A DNA stretch of 64,000 bases, taken from Peribacillus frigoritolerans. GTDB taxonomy: Bacteria > Bacillota > Bacilli > Bacillales > DSM-1321. Under the pieces are notes generated by a model that made no database searches, was not told the DNA's origin, and saw nothing but the letters and a program-made list of their open reading frames with translations. Positions within the stretch are counted from its first letter, which is position 1; every line of letters starts with the position of its first letter. The stretch spans positions 2,450,001 through 2,514,000 of the forward strand of contig NZ_CP158190.1 of NCBI RefSeq assembly GCF_040250305.1. Reading direction: 5' to 3'. Positions 17,185-26,218 of this stretch are shown here, piece after piece. The position numbers and the translations under genes were made by a program.

Positions 17185-18372
17185 TTAGGATAATGCCTTT
17201 GCATGAAGAGATCGTTTTTGCCAAGCCATGGTAATCATCAAAGTAATGAATAAAAGGATAAGGCCCAACATGAACGGATAGGTGATGTGGACATCATACA
17301 TCATTCCGGCAAGTGTAGGTCCGAGCACATTTCCGATGCTCATATACGCATTATTCATACCCATTGCAAAGCCCTGCTCATTCCCTGCCATCTTGGAAAT
17401 CAGTGTGTTAAGAACTGGACGCAAAATGGAAGTGGAAAGGAAGATGATAAGCGAAATCAAAAAGAAAATCAGGTAACTTGTAGCAAAAAGTGATAGAAGG
17501 AAACCGATTGCTGCAACACTGATAAAGATATTCAGCACATTCACTTCCCCGAATCGCTGTACAATCCGGTCGACGACAAACAGTTGCACTATTACACTGA
17601 CGATACCGGTTGCTGTAACCATGACAGCGATGTCCTTAGGACTTGAATTGAATTGATTATCAAGATAAAGGCCAATTACAGATTCATATGCCATTAAGCC
17701 AAAGCTCATTACAAGAGTAATGATGAGTGGGATGAAATAAGGCATTTTCACGGATAAGGCAATCTTACGAATCATCGTTTCAGTTTTTGCATCCATGGAT
17801 TGTGTAACCTGGGCCGTTTCGCTTTCTTTTAAAACAAAAATCGAAAATACCACAGCTGATAGGGATACCAGCGCAGAAATCAAAAAGGGAAACTTCAAGC
17901 CAAAGTCAGCTAAAAAACCTCCAATTCCCGGACCGACTACAATTCCCAGGGACATGGCGGCAGATACTAAACTATTGCCTTTGGCGCGTTGATCAAATGT
18001 GGTGATATCGGCTACATAAGCAAAAATTGCGGGTATAAGCAAAGCTGCTCCGATCCCGCCAATGATACGTGAAGCATATAATAACCAAATGGAATTGACT
18101 GCATAAAAAATAAACATGGATAATGTCAAACCGACTAATCCATAAATAATCATTTTTCTGCGCCCGAATTGGTCAGTCCATTTTCCGGCAATTGGCGAAA
18201 AGATAAGTTGTGCACCTGCGAATATGGCGATCATTAGGCCAGCGGCGGTTCCGCCTTGATTAATGGAGGCCAGGTATGCTGGTAAAATGGGAATGATGAT
18301 ACCGAAACTTCCTATTGCTATAAACATATTGATCATGAGGATAATGATCTTTTTGCGTTGTTCTGCTGACAT
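17185..18372 (-). CDS. MFS multidrug-type efflux transporter
   Basis: 395 aa, twelve predicted membrane spans. Drug-proton antiporter features are visible: motif A between spans 2 and 3 (GKWTDQFGRRKMIIYG) and the motif-C-like run SAAMSLGIVVGPGIGGFLADFG in span 5. Start chosen at ATG 18372 (reverse strand), 6-7 bases after GAGAGAGAGG; a longer TTG start at 18402 has no ribosome site. Divergent from a MarR-type regulator with a palindrome between them, the usual arrangement for inducible drug efflux. Substrate unknown. Confidence 0.85.
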   Translation of the reverse strand: MSAEQRKKIIILMINMFIAIGSFGIIIPILPAYLASINQGGTAAGLMIAIFAGAQLIFSPIAGKWTDQFGRRKMIIYGLVGLTLSMFIFYAVNSIWLLYASRIIGGIGAALLIPAIFAYVADITTFDQRAKGNSLVSAAMSLGIVVGPGIGGFLADFGLKFPFLISALVSLSAVVFSIFVLKESETAQVTQSMDAKTETMIRKIALSVKMPYFIPLIITLVMSFGLMAYESVIGLYLDNQFNSSPKDIAVMVTATGIVSVIVQLFVVDRIVQRFGEVNVLNIFISVAAIGFLLSLFATSYLIFFLISLIIFLSTSILRPVLNTLISKMAGNEQGFAMGMNNAYMSIGNVLGPTLAGMMYDVHITYPFMLGLILLFITLMITMAWQKRSLHAKALS

Positions 18373-18402
18373 GGACAGCCTCTCTCTCTCTTTAAAAATC
18401 AA

Positions 18403-18426
18403 TAACCAATTTAATTCGCATGGTTA
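18403..18426. promoter_or_regulatory. palindrome between the MFS and marR genes, candidate MarR operator
   Basis: TAACCA (18403-18408) and TGGTTA (18421-18426) are perfect inverted arms 12 bases apart in the divergent promoter region. Confidence 0.4.
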
Positions 18427-18493
18427 ATTTTTTGATACGTTAATTATGTTATAGTTTTAGATAGATAGTGTCAATAAGAAAGGATTGTCAAAC

Positions 18494-18940
18494 ATGAATT
18501 CAAGTGAATTGTATAATTTACATCTAGAGATCAGGGAACTAAGCAGCCTATCACAGGAATTGGTTGAACCGTTATTGGTTAAATATGATTTAACTTCTGT
18601 ACAGTATCGCGCATTGCAATTAATAGTCTTGAATGAATCCATAGCTGTTAAAGATGTTTCGAATCATTTGAAGATTAAACCTGCAGCAGGAACTGCACTA
18701 ATTGATCGGCTTGAACGGAAGAAGTTGATTGAGAGGGTACACAGTGAGGATGATCGGCGGGTAGTTTTTATCCAATCCACCGAAAGTGGAAGGAATACCT
18801 ATCATTCCATCAATCAGTGTTTTACCAAAATTTTTCGTGACTTTTATAGCGTCCTAAATGAAGAGGAAACGGAACGTCTCAAACAAATCGTTGGGAAACT
18901 TACCGAACATCTGTCGTCATGCATAGAGAATAAAATATAG
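18494..18940 (+). CDS. MarR-family transcriptional regulator
   Basis: 148 aa winged-helix protein: LTSVQYRALQLIVLNESIAVKDVSNHLKIKPAAGTALIDRLERKKLIERVHSEDDRRVVFIQSTESGR is the typical MarR helix-turn-helix and wing (residues about 35-105). ATG 18494 is 10 bases after AAAGGA; the TTG at 18485 is too close to it. Divergently transcribed from the MFS efflux gene 120 bases away, so it probably represses that gene and itself through the intergenic palindrome. Confidence 0.87.
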   Translation: MNSSELYNLHLEIRELSSLSQELVEPLLVKYDLTSVQYRALQLIVLNESIAVKDVSNHLKIKPAAGTALIDRLERKKLIERVHSEDDRRVVFIQSTESGRNTYHSINQCFTKIFRDFYSVLNEEETERLKQIVGKLTEHLSSCIENKI

Positions 18941-19233
18941 TCTTCCTGACGTGTACAGTTTCCATTATAATAGAAAGAAGAAGCACTATATATTTATTAA
19001 AGCAGTGAATTTCACTGTTTTTAGGTAGTTAATTATCAGAATAATTAAAAAATATACTAAGTATAAACGTCATTCAATAATTTTTTTATGGTGTAAGTAA
19101 TCCATTAAAGAAGATATGACGGCTGGAAAATGAAAATGTATCAAAAGGAAAAGAAGTTTTTTTCTCAGGATTCATCATGACGAACCAGGCAGGGTGCTGA
19201 TTACAAAGAATCTGAAAAGAAGGAGATGGTAAA

Positions 19234-20823
19234 ATGATTTCCCCATTAACCCCAATGGATTGGAAGCGCAGGGCCGTAAAATATTATCCTCAAAAAGTGG
19301 CAATCATCGATGAAGAGAAAGAGTTTACATATAAGGAATTCGGGCAGCGAATAGATCAACTTTCCAAAGCATTGCATTCTTCGGGAATTGAAAAAGGCGA
19401 CCATATTGCAGTAATGTTGCCAAATACGCATTATATGTTGGAATGTTTTTATGGCATTTGTCAAATGGGAGCGGTAATGGTTCCTTTGAATTATAGGCTT
19501 GCTGCAGAGGATTTGGAATATATCATCAAGCATAGCGATTCAAAAATGTTGATAGTCGATGAAGAATTCACCGCTCCGATCGAAAAGATCATTACTAGAC
19601 TATCATTGGAAAAAATCATTATCGTGCCTGTTGAAGGACATGAAACCACTTTACCTGGGATAGACTATGAGAATTTCATTTTGCATGCAAATGATGATGG
19701 ACTGCCAGAGGTTACAATGGATGAAAATCAACTTTTGACTATAAATTACACGAGTGGAACGACTTCAAAACCAAAAGGGGTAATGTTGACCCATCGCGGG
19801 AATTACATGAATGCAGCTAATTTCATTTATCACCTTGGAGTGAAGCATGACGATGTATACTTACATACCCTGCCAATGTTTCATGCAAATGGGTGGGGGG
19901 GTGTATGGTCGGTAACGGCTACTGGCGGGACCCATGTATGTTTAAGGAAAGTTGATCCTCCTCTTATTCTCAAATTATTCGCCCAGCATAATATTACATT
20001 GTTATGTGGAGCACCTACTGTCGTCAATATGCTAGTGAATGATCCTAAAGCAAAAGAAACAAATATCAAAGTGCGTCCAAGGATGGCAACAGCAGGTGCT
20101 CCTCCAGCAGCAGCGCTTATACAAAAGGCACAAGAAATACTTGGTTTGAATATGATTCACGTTTATGGATTAACAGAAACTTCCCCTTTCATCCTATATA
20201 ACGAGTGGAAGGATGAGTTTGAAGCTAAATCGGCGGACGAACAAGCAATAATAAAAGCAAGACAAGGTATTGAATTGGTTTTCAATGGGGAAACGATGGT
20301 AGTCAATCAAGATGGAAAAGCAGTCGCTTGGGATGGAAAGGAACTGGGGGAAATCATTACTCGCGGCAATGTTGTAATGGAAGGATATTATAAGGATCCG
20401 CAAAAGACGGCCGAAGCAATTCGGGATGGATGGTTTCATACAGGGGATCTGGCAGTGACCTATCCTGATGGCTATATTGAAATACAGGACAGGGCTAAGG
20501 ATTTAATCATTTCCGGGGGAGAAAATATTTCTTCAACAGAGGTGGAAGGGGTATTGTATAAACATCCAGATGTTTTGGAGGCAGCGGTCATTGCCATCCC
20601 ACACGATAAATGGGGAGAAACGCCTAAGGCAATCATTGTGTTGCACCCCAATGCGGAAGTGACAGAAAATGAGATCATTACCTTTTGCCGTTCAAACATG
20701 GCTCACTTTAAAGCACCGACAAAAGTTGAATTCGTAGAGTCTTTACCGAAAACGGCAACAGGTAAGCTACAAAAATACCGTTTGAGGGAAATCCATTGGA
20801 AAGGATCGAAAAAGGTAAATTAA
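19234..20823 (+). CDS. long-chain fatty-acid-CoA ligase-like AMP-binding enzyme
   Basis: 529 aa of the acyl-adenylate-forming superfamily. The P-loop is INYTSGTTSKPKGVMLTHRG (about residue 170), followed by GAPPAAALIQKA, VYGLTETSPF, GWFHTGDLAVTYPDGYIEIQDRAKDLIISGGENIS, and the C-terminal lysine motif PKTATGKLQKYRLRE. It activates a carboxylic acid as acyl-AMP and then acyl-CoA in the cytosol. The chain length is not determined by sequence reading; the context gives no fatty-acid oxidation partners. ATG 19234 follows AGAAGGAGATGG. Monocistronic, with a terminator after it. Confidence 0.88.
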   Translation: MISPLTPMDWKRRAVKYYPQKVAIIDEEKEFTYKEFGQRIDQLSKALHSSGIEKGDHIAVMLPNTHYMLECFYGICQMGAVMVPLNYRLAAEDLEYIIKHSDSKMLIVDEEFTAPIEKIITRLSLEKIIIVPVEGHETTLPGIDYENFILHANDDGLPEVTMDENQLLTINYTSGTTSKPKGVMLTHRGNYMNAANFIYHLGVKHDDVYLHTLPMFHANGWGGVWSVTATGGTHVCLRKVDPPLILKLFAQHNITLLCGAPTVVNMLVNDPKAKETNIKVRPRMATAGAPPAAALIQKAQEILGLNMIHVYGLTETSPFILYNEWKDEFEAKSADEQAIIKARQGIELVFNGETMVVNQDGKAVAWDGKELGEIITRGNVVMEGYYKDPQKTAEAIRDGWFHTGDLAVTYPDGYIEIQDRAKDLIISGGENISSTEVEGVLYKHPDVLEAAVIAIPHDKWGETPKAIIVLHPNAEVTENEIITFCRSNMAHFKAPTKVEFVESLPKTATGKLQKYRLREIHWKGSKKVN

Positions 20824-20901
20824 AGGCTTTCATAGGAACGGGATATATATTAAGTGAATGTCATAAAAAGAAAATCAAATGAAGTATTGCAATTACCAAG
20901 A

Positions 20902-20937
20902 CCAAGAATGCATTTAAATAAGCATTCTTGGTTTTTT
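20902..20937 (+). terminator. terminator after the acyl-CoA ligase gene
   Basis: CCAAGAATGC and GCATTCTTGG form a perfect 10-bp stem with a 10-base loop, followed by TTTTTT. Confidence 0.92.
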
Positions 20938-20990
20938 ATAATCATGGAAAGCGCCATTTCCTCTGTAATACTAGGAGCGGGATAGATTAA

Positions 20991-21500
20991 TTAACGAGGG
21001 CTTCTAAATGAAAGATTTGACTTAGTGTAATATATATACGTTATTTTAGATAAACTTGGTTTTTTACCACTAGCATAGACTGATACATGATAAGCATGTT
21101 TTCCGGAATAATATGCTGCTATTAAACTATTAGGACTGCCAGCAAGTGCTGATGCCAGTGCAGTAGCTACTCCTGCTGGTGCGGTTGGGCCACCTGCAAA
21201 CACAAGAGTACTTACGATGCTTAACCATGTTGTTCCCTTTTGATGAGCCTTTACCATCTTTCCTAATTGGGTATTTGTTAGTTTAGCTTGATGAGCAATA
21301 GGTTTGCTCATTTCAATGATGCTTGCTGTTGGTTGTATTTGTATAACATCATCACTAATTAATTTGACTTCCACAATGGGGGTGACTGTTGATGAAGGTA
21401 TTGTTTCATTTTTCTCTTCGGCCAATGTATTGGGGACATGTGAGAATACTAATAAACTTATTATTAGTATTAAAAATAAGGTCTTTTTCTTCATTTTCAT
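20991..21500 (-). CDS. secreted protein of unknown function with an Ala/Gly-rich hydrophobic core
   Basis: 169 aa. A clear signal peptide (MKMKKKTLFLILIISLLVFSHVPNTLA, cleavage probably ALA-type near residue 27), an acidic/polar middle, then a hydrophobic Gly/Ala/Pro segment (about residues 93-130: TWLSIVSTLVFAGG, GVATALASALAG) and a basic, Tyr-rich tail (KHAYHVSVYASGKKPSLSKITYIYY). I do not recognise the family. ATG at 21500 (reverse strand) is preceded by AAGGGAG. It lies 76 bases from a divergent tiny membrane-protein gene. The pattern is reminiscent of secreted antimicrobial or autolysis peptides but no family match is claimed. Confidence 0.75.
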   Translation of the reverse strand: MKMKKKTLFLILIISLLVFSHVPNTLAEEKNETIPSSTVTPIVEVKLISDDVIQIQPTASIIEMSKPIAHQAKLTNTQLGKMVKAHQKGTTWLSIVSTLVFAGGPTAPAGVATALASALAGSPNSLIAAYYSGKHAYHVSVYASGKKPSLSKITYIYYTKSNLSFRSPR

Positions 21501-21576
21501 AACACTCCCTTATACTTTTTTGAAAATTTGGTATAATATCATACTATATAACTATATGTAGGAGGTCAGGATAAAT

Positions 21577-21774
21577 ATGGAAAATAAGGAAAAAAGTTTT
21601 AAAACAGTGAAAATTGTACTTATTTCTATATGTCTAGGTTTTATAATCAGGATGTCCTCAGTAATAATAGCTGGTCGAAATTTATTTTCTATGTACAACA
21701 TAGACCTATTAATTTTATTTATAGCAATAATTGGATTAATTATATGGTTGAATAAAAAGAAAAAAAGAATCTAA
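21577..21774 (+). CDS. small two-span membrane protein
   Basis: 65 aa. A short lysine-rich N-terminus, span 1 near residues 10-32 (IVLISICLGFIIRMSSVIIAG), span 2 near residues 39-58 (IDLLILFIAIIGLIIWL), and a basic tail KKKKRI. ATG follows GTAGGAGGTCAGG, a strong ribosome site, which supports it being real. Divergent from the secreted protein to its left. No family recognised. Confidence 0.65.
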   Translation: MENKEKSFKTVKIVLISICLGFIIRMSSVIIAGRNLFSMYNIDLLILFIAIIGLIIWLNKKKKRI

Positions 21775-21950
21775 TTATTCGGTTTGGAGACAAAAGGGGT
21801 CCTTTAGCGGTGTCTGGAGGAACCGTTCAAACCCTTTAATCCCATTAGTCTTTATTCTGACTTAGTGTTAGTTTTTATAAAAAAATCATTATTTCCGGAT
21901 AATTAGAGTGGGAACTTTCATAAATGGATTTTGTGAATTCGTTAAAAATA

Positions 21951-21995
21951 AAAGGCGGGAGGAAAAACAGATTGTTTTTCGTCCCGCCTTTTTTT
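21951..21995 (+). terminator. rho-independent terminator
   Basis: AAAGGCGGGA-AAAAAC and GTTTTT-TCCCGCCTTT pair in two blocks, then a run of T. It lies about 180 bases after the small membrane-protein gene and isolates the following sugar-acid operon. Confidence 0.85.
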
Positions 21996-22183
21996 ATGAA
22001 AAGCACGAAAAATTTAAATAAACCTAATGAGATCATATTATATGAAGAAACTAGAAGCACATCAAAAAACAAACGATGATCTATTAAAAATTCTGTAAAT
22101 TTAAATGAAACATTATAACGTTATATTGATTAGTTCGGCAAAATATGATAATCTGTTTTTGTAAAGAGAAATGTAATGAATTC

Positions 22184-22201
22184 TTACACAATTCAGTGTA
22201 A
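22184..22201. promoter_or_regulatory. palindrome upstream of the sugar-acid operon, candidate GntR operator
   Basis: TTACAC (22184-22189) and GTGTAA (22196-22201) are perfect arms six bases apart, about 50 bases before the first gene. A second short inverted repeat, CGATA/TATCG, lies at 22224-22238. The operon encodes a GntR/UTRA regulator that could bind here. Confidence 0.4.
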
Positions 22202-22253
22202 CCGTATACAAAGTACTTGCAATCGATAGGAAGTATCGAAAAGGATGAGGGAA

Positions 22254-23357
22254 ATGACAGATACGTTAGTTCTAAAGAATGTAAAGATGTTAGAGGGAAA
22301 TGCAGCGGATATCATACTGGAAAATGGGATGATTAAAGAAATCGCACTACCCGGAACTGCAACAGGAGATAAGATATTAGATTATGATCAAAAAGTTTAT
22401 GTTTCTAGCGGATGGATTGATATGCATGTACATGCTTTCCCGGAATTCGATCCTTATGGTGATGAAGTTGATGAAATTGGATATAAAACTGGTGTAACAA
22501 CGGTCATTGATGCAGGAAGCACGGGGGCAGATAGGATATCTGATCTGGTTAGCAGTTGTGAAAATTCCAAAACGAATGTTTTCGCCTTTCTGAATATTTC
22601 GCGGATTGGATTGAAAAGGATTGATGAGTTATCGGATATTTCATGGCTGGACGAAGGAGAATTAAGGAAGGCAATTTCCAAGTACGAGGATTTTGTCGTT
22701 GGACTTAAAGCGAGAATAAGTAAAAGTGTGGTTGGTCCAAATGGTGTCGAGCCATTAAAAATCGCAAGGAGGTTCTCGGCTGAAACTGGTTTACCATTAA
22801 TGGTCCATATCGGTTCAGGGCCACCTGATATTAAGGAAGTCCTTGAATTACTTGAGGAAAAGGACATTATTACCCATTTTTTAAATGGTAAAGCGAATAA
22901 TTTATTTGATGTAAGAGAAGAGCCGCTGCCTGAGTTCAGTAAGGCGATTGAACGTGGTGTCCATTTGGATGTAGGTCATGGAACGGCAAGCTTTTCTTTT
23001 AAAACTGCCGAAATGGCGAAAAAGCGGGGAATCCGCTTCAATACGATCAGTACGGATATATATCGGAAAAACAGAGAGAATGGGCCAGTTTTTAATATGG
23101 CAAATGTGCTAACAAAATTTTTGTACCTCGGTTATCCATTAAAAGAGGTAATAGATGCCGTTACGGTCAATGCAGCAGCTTGGTTGCATAAACCAGAGCT
23201 TGGCAGGATTTCAACTGGGGATATTGCGAACTTGACCTTATTCTCGATCGAGAAAGAGCCGACTCTTTTATTGGATTCCGAAGGTGAAAAAAGGATGGCA
23301 GAAAAAAGAGTTGTTGTAAAAGGAGTGGTTATAAATGGAGAATTCATTGAACGCTAA
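22254..23357 (+). CDS. amidohydrolase/deacetylase-family metallohydrolase
   Basis: 367 aa. Metal-dependent hydrolase barrel: the HxH motif in GWIDMHVHAFPEFDP, the carboxylated-lysine region VVGLKARISKSVVGPNG, metal histidines in LMVHIGSG and LDVGHGTASF, and NTISTDIYRKN near the C-terminal Asp site. This is the group that in enterococci and enterobacteria sits next to the SelA-like DgaE and the DgaF aldolase. It probably removes an N-acyl group or opens a lactam/lactone before the amino-sugar acid is used; the exact substrate is unknown. ATG 22254 is preferred (AAGG nine bases upstream) over ATG 22245. Confidence 0.8.
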   Translation: MTDTLVLKNVKMLEGNAADIILENGMIKEIALPGTATGDKILDYDQKVYVSSGWIDMHVHAFPEFDPYGDEVDEIGYKTGVTTVIDAGSTGADRISDLVSSCENSKTNVFAFLNISRIGLKRIDELSDISWLDEGELRKAISKYEDFVVGLKARISKSVVGPNGVEPLKIARRFSAETGLPLMVHIGSGPPDIKEVLELLEEKDIITHFLNGKANNLFDVREEPLPEFSKAIERGVHLDVGHGTASFSFKTAEMAKKRGIRFNTISTDIYRKNRENGPVFNMANVLTKFLYLGYPLKEVIDAVTVNAAAWLHKPELGRISTGDIANLTLFSIEKEPTLLLDSEGEKRMAEKRVVVKGVVINGEFIER

Positions 23358-24444
23358 ATACGGTTTGAAAAGAGTCATCAATGCAAGCGGAAGAATGAGC
23401 ATATTGGGGGTTTCTGCCCCGACTGACACAGTGATGGACGCGATGAAAAAAGGTGGGCAAAATTATGTTGAAATTTCTGATTTAGTCGATAAGTCAGGCC
23501 AGCATATAGCGAATTTGCTTCATTCTGAAGCAGCGGTCGTCGTAAACTCAGCATCAAGTGGAATTGCGCTTTCTGTAGCGGCGATCGTGACTGAAGGAAA
23601 CAGAAGGAAAAGTGAAAGGCTTTATCAAGATCTTATTCAAAAGAATGAAATCATCATGCTGAAAGGCCATAACGTTCAGTATGGTGCACCGGTTGAAACC
23701 ATGATTTACCTTGGTGGCGGAAAATTGGTTGAAGTTGGGTATGCAAACGAAGGGAAGGCAGAACATATTGCGGATGCCATTAATGAAAATACTGCCGCCA
23801 TTTTATATGTGAAATCGCATCATGCTGTTCAGAAAAATATGATATCGGTCGAAGAAGCGTGGGAAGTGGCCAAAAAGAATAGTATCCCTCTGATTGTCGA
23901 TGCAGCAGCTGAGGAGGATTTGAAAAAATATGTACAATTCTCCGACTTGGCGATCTATAGTGGATCAAAAGCCATTGAAGGACCCACGTCAGGTATCGTT
24001 GCTGGCAGAAAAAAATATATCGAATGGGTAAAGGTTCAACTGCACTGTATCGGAAGGAGCATGAAGGTTGGAAAGGAAACTACCTTTGGGCTGCTTCAGG
24101 CATTGGATGAGTATTTTGTCAAGATAGATAATAGCGAAAAAGAAAAAGCTAGTTTACAAGTTCTCACATCACTTGACTCCATTGATGGCGTAAAAGTAAC
24201 GATAGTGCAGGATGAAGCCGGCCGCGCCATATATAGAGCCCGTATTTCCATTGATCCTTTGATAACGAAAACGACGGCGAAAGAAGTGAACGAGCAGCTC
24301 AGAAATGGGAATATTGCCATTTATACACGTGATTATGGGATACGGCAAGGCTTTTTCGATATAGATCCGCGTCCATTGCAGGGTGATGATATAAATGTCA
24401 TTGAAGCACAATTAAGAACCATATTAGGAGGAAAACAAGGATGA
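23335..24444 (+). CDS. dgaE: DgaE-like PLP-dependent ammonia-lyase (SelA-like fold)
   Basis: 369 aa. SelA-like aminotransferase fold: start KYGLKRVINASGRMSILGVSAPTDTVMDA, VVVNSASSGIALSVAA, IVDAAAEEDL, and the PLP-lysine region IYSGSKAIEGPTSGIVAG (Lys212). Family members such as Salmonella DgaE eliminate ammonia and water from D-glucosaminate-6-phosphate, giving 2-keto-3-deoxy-6-phosphogluconate (KDGP). Overlaps the previous gene by 23 bases with AAAAGGAGTGG as ribosome site, and the next gene by four bases. Substrate inferred from family and from the adjacent KDGP aldolase. Confidence 0.82.
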   Translation: MENSLNAKYGLKRVINASGRMSILGVSAPTDTVMDAMKKGGQNYVEISDLVDKSGQHIANLLHSEAAVVVNSASSGIALSVAAIVTEGNRRKSERLYQDLIQKNEIIMLKGHNVQYGAPVETMIYLGGGKLVEVGYANEGKAEHIADAINENTAAILYVKSHHAVQKNMISVEEAWEVAKKNSIPLIVDAAAEEDLKKYVQFSDLAIYSGSKAIEGPTSGIVAGRKKYIEWVKVQLHCIGRSMKVGKETTFGLLQALDEYFVKIDNSEKEKASLQVLTSLDSIDGVKVTIVQDEAGRAIYRARISIDPLITKTTAKEVNEQLRNGNIAIYTRDYGIRQGFFDIDPRPLQGDDINVIEAQLRTILGGKQG

Positions 24445-25196
24445 CAAACATAAATAAACGGTTATTGAATGATCGTGTAGCCTTAAATGTACTTGCAAAT
24501 AGTGTGGAAAATGCAGTGGAAGTCTTTGAAGCTGCGGAAGGCCATGTATTGGTTGGTGTACTCTCAAAGGATTATCCAACTGTCGAAGCTGGTGTTACAG
24601 CAATGAAAGAATACGGGGAAGCCATTGATGAGGCCGTTTCAATAGGATTGGGCGCGGGCGATAATAGACAGGCAGCAGTTGTCGCAGAAATAGCAAAATA
24701 CTATCCAGGCAGTCATATTAATCAGGTTTTTCCGGCTGTTGGTGCTACGAGGGCCAATTTAGGCGATAAGGATAGCTGGATAAATTCTCTTGTTTCTCCA
24801 ACTGGGAAAGTCGGTTATGTGAATATCTCCACTGGTCCAGTAAGTGCAGGTGCAAGTGAAACTGCCATTGTGCCTATCAAAGCTGCCATTGCGCTTGTTC
24901 GCGATATGGGTGGAAATGCTTTGAAATACTTCCCGATGAAAGGCCTGAAGCATGAAGATGAATATCGTGCTGTTGCAAAAGCTTGTGGTGAAGAGGGGTT
25001 TGCATTGGAACCGACAGGTGGAATCGATTTAAGTAATTTCGAGACCATATTAGAAATTGCATTAGAAGCAAAAGTGCCTAAAGTCATTCCCCATGTATAT
25101 TCTTCCATCATCGATGAAGAGACTGGTAAAACGAATGGGGAGGATGTACGGAAATTATTGGCCATGACAAAAAAATTGGTTGAAAAATATGCCTAA
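24441..25196 (+). CDS. dgaF: DgaF-like 2-dehydro-3-deoxy-phosphogluconate aldolase
   Basis: 251 aa. KDGP-aldolase-family barrel: LNVLANSVENAVEVFEAAEGHVLVGVLSKDYPTVEAG, SIGLGAGDNRQAAVVAEIAKYYPGSHINQVFPAVGATRANL, VSPTGKVGYVNISTGPVSAGA, the likely Schiff-base lysine in NALKYFPMKGLKHEDEYRAVAKAC, and ALEPTGGIDLSNFETIL. It cleaves KDGP to pyruvate and glyceraldehyde-3-phosphate. ATG overlaps the dgaE stop (ATGA), and the kinase start lies inside its 3' end, so this is a tightly coupled operon. Confidence 0.85.
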   Translation: MTNINKRLLNDRVALNVLANSVENAVEVFEAAEGHVLVGVLSKDYPTVEAGVTAMKEYGEAIDEAVSIGLGAGDNRQAAVVAEIAKYYPGSHINQVFPAVGATRANLGDKDSWINSLVSPTGKVGYVNISTGPVSAGASETAIVPIKAAIALVRDMGGNALKYFPMKGLKHEDEYRAVAKACGEEGFALEPTGGIDLSNFETILEIALEAKVPKVIPHVYSSIIDEETGKTNGEDVRKLLAMTKKLVEKYA

Positions 25197-26202
25197 AAGG
25201 ATTGTGGCATTCGGGGAAGTTATGATGCGTTTGCAGGTACCAGGGTATGAATTGCTATCACAGGCTAACACTCTGCAATACTCCTTTTCGGGCACGGGAG
25301 TAAACGTAGCTTCTGCGATGACAAAACTAGGACATGATGGGTATGTTGTGACCAAGTTACCGGATAACCCACTTGGGGATTCAGCGATTTCAGCTTTGCA
25401 GCGCTTAGGAATTGGAAGGAACTTCATCTCTAGAGGCGGCAAATACATGGGGATGTACTTTTTGGAAAATGGATTTGGACAGCGGGCGAGCCGTGTCACA
25501 TATTCCAATCGACTGGAAAGCAGTTTTAATACAGCCACCTTATCCGATTATGATATGGATATGATTTCGGAAAGTACGGATATCATCCATTTTTGCGGAA
25601 TCACGCTCGCAATGGCGGAAAATGTACGGGAAAGTATGAAGGCGCTGGCTGGAAAAGTCAAAGAAAGAGGCGGTACAGTCTGTTTCGATTGCAATTACCG
25701 TCCCTCTTTATGGGAGGGAGGTTACGCTGACGCAAAGCCTCATTATGAAGAAATGCTTTCTTTGGCTGATATCGTCATGATGAATGAGAAAGACGCCCTA
25801 TATATTTTAGGAATGAAGTCAGAAAGCTCCACAAGGGAAGAGCAGCTTATTGAGTTGATCCCTGAAGTGGCCAAGAAATTCAATATTCAATCGATAGCAG
25901 GGACACATCGTTCGATCAACAGTGATAATAGCCATACATTGAGGGGGTATATATACAAGGAAGTGACATTTTACTTTTCCGATATCCTATCATTTTCCGT
26001 ATATGATAGAATAGGTTCAGGCGATGCCTACACCAGCGGAATCCTGCATGGCGAATTGCTAGGATTTTCCCCTGAAAAGGCAGTTCGGTTTGCGGCTGTA
26101 TCAGGAATGCTGGCATGTACTGTCGTTGGAGATACTCCTTTGGCAACCGAAAAGGAGATACTCTCGGCAATGGAAGGTAAAATGGAAGATATTAAGAGAT
26201 AA
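25189..26202 (+). CDS. PfkB-family sugar kinase (2-keto-3-deoxygluconate kinase-like)
   Basis: 337 aa ribokinase/PfkB kinase: VAFGEVMMRL start, GTGVNVASAMTKLGHDGYVVTKLPDNPLGD, FDCNYRPSLWEGG, and the C-terminal PfkB signature with catalytic Asp in YDRIGSGDAYTSGILHG. In this operon it would phosphorylate the imported sugar acid, since GntP permeases do not phosphorylate. ATG 25189 overlaps dgaF by eight bases; an in-frame TTG lies at 25180. KDG kinase similarity is by motif; with DgaE and DgaF beside it, D-glucosaminate or KDG are the likely substrates. Confidence 0.83.
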   Translation: MPKRIVAFGEVMMRLQVPGYELLSQANTLQYSFSGTGVNVASAMTKLGHDGYVVTKLPDNPLGDSAISALQRLGIGRNFISRGGKYMGMYFLENGFGQRASRVTYSNRLESSFNTATLSDYDMDMISESTDIIHFCGITLAMAENVRESMKALAGKVKERGGTVCFDCNYRPSLWEGGYADAKPHYEEMLSLADIVMMNEKDALYILGMKSESSTREEQLIELIPEVAKKFNIQSIAGTHRSINSDNSHTLRGYIYKEVTFYFSDILSFSVYDRIGSGDAYTSGILHGELLGFSPEKAVRFAAVSGMLACTVVGDTPLATEKEILSAMEGKMEDIKR

Positions 26203-26218
26203 AGGCAGGAGATTAGGA

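Noticed and set aside
16778..17224. Reverse-strand open frame of 148 codons across the repeat array
   Set aside because: It exists because all repeat periods are multiples of three; it has no ribosome site, and it runs into the end of the MFS gene.
21304..21561. 85-codon forward frame opposite the secreted-protein gene
   Set aside because: Antisense shadow without a ribosome site; the reverse-strand gene has a signal peptide and AAGGGAG.
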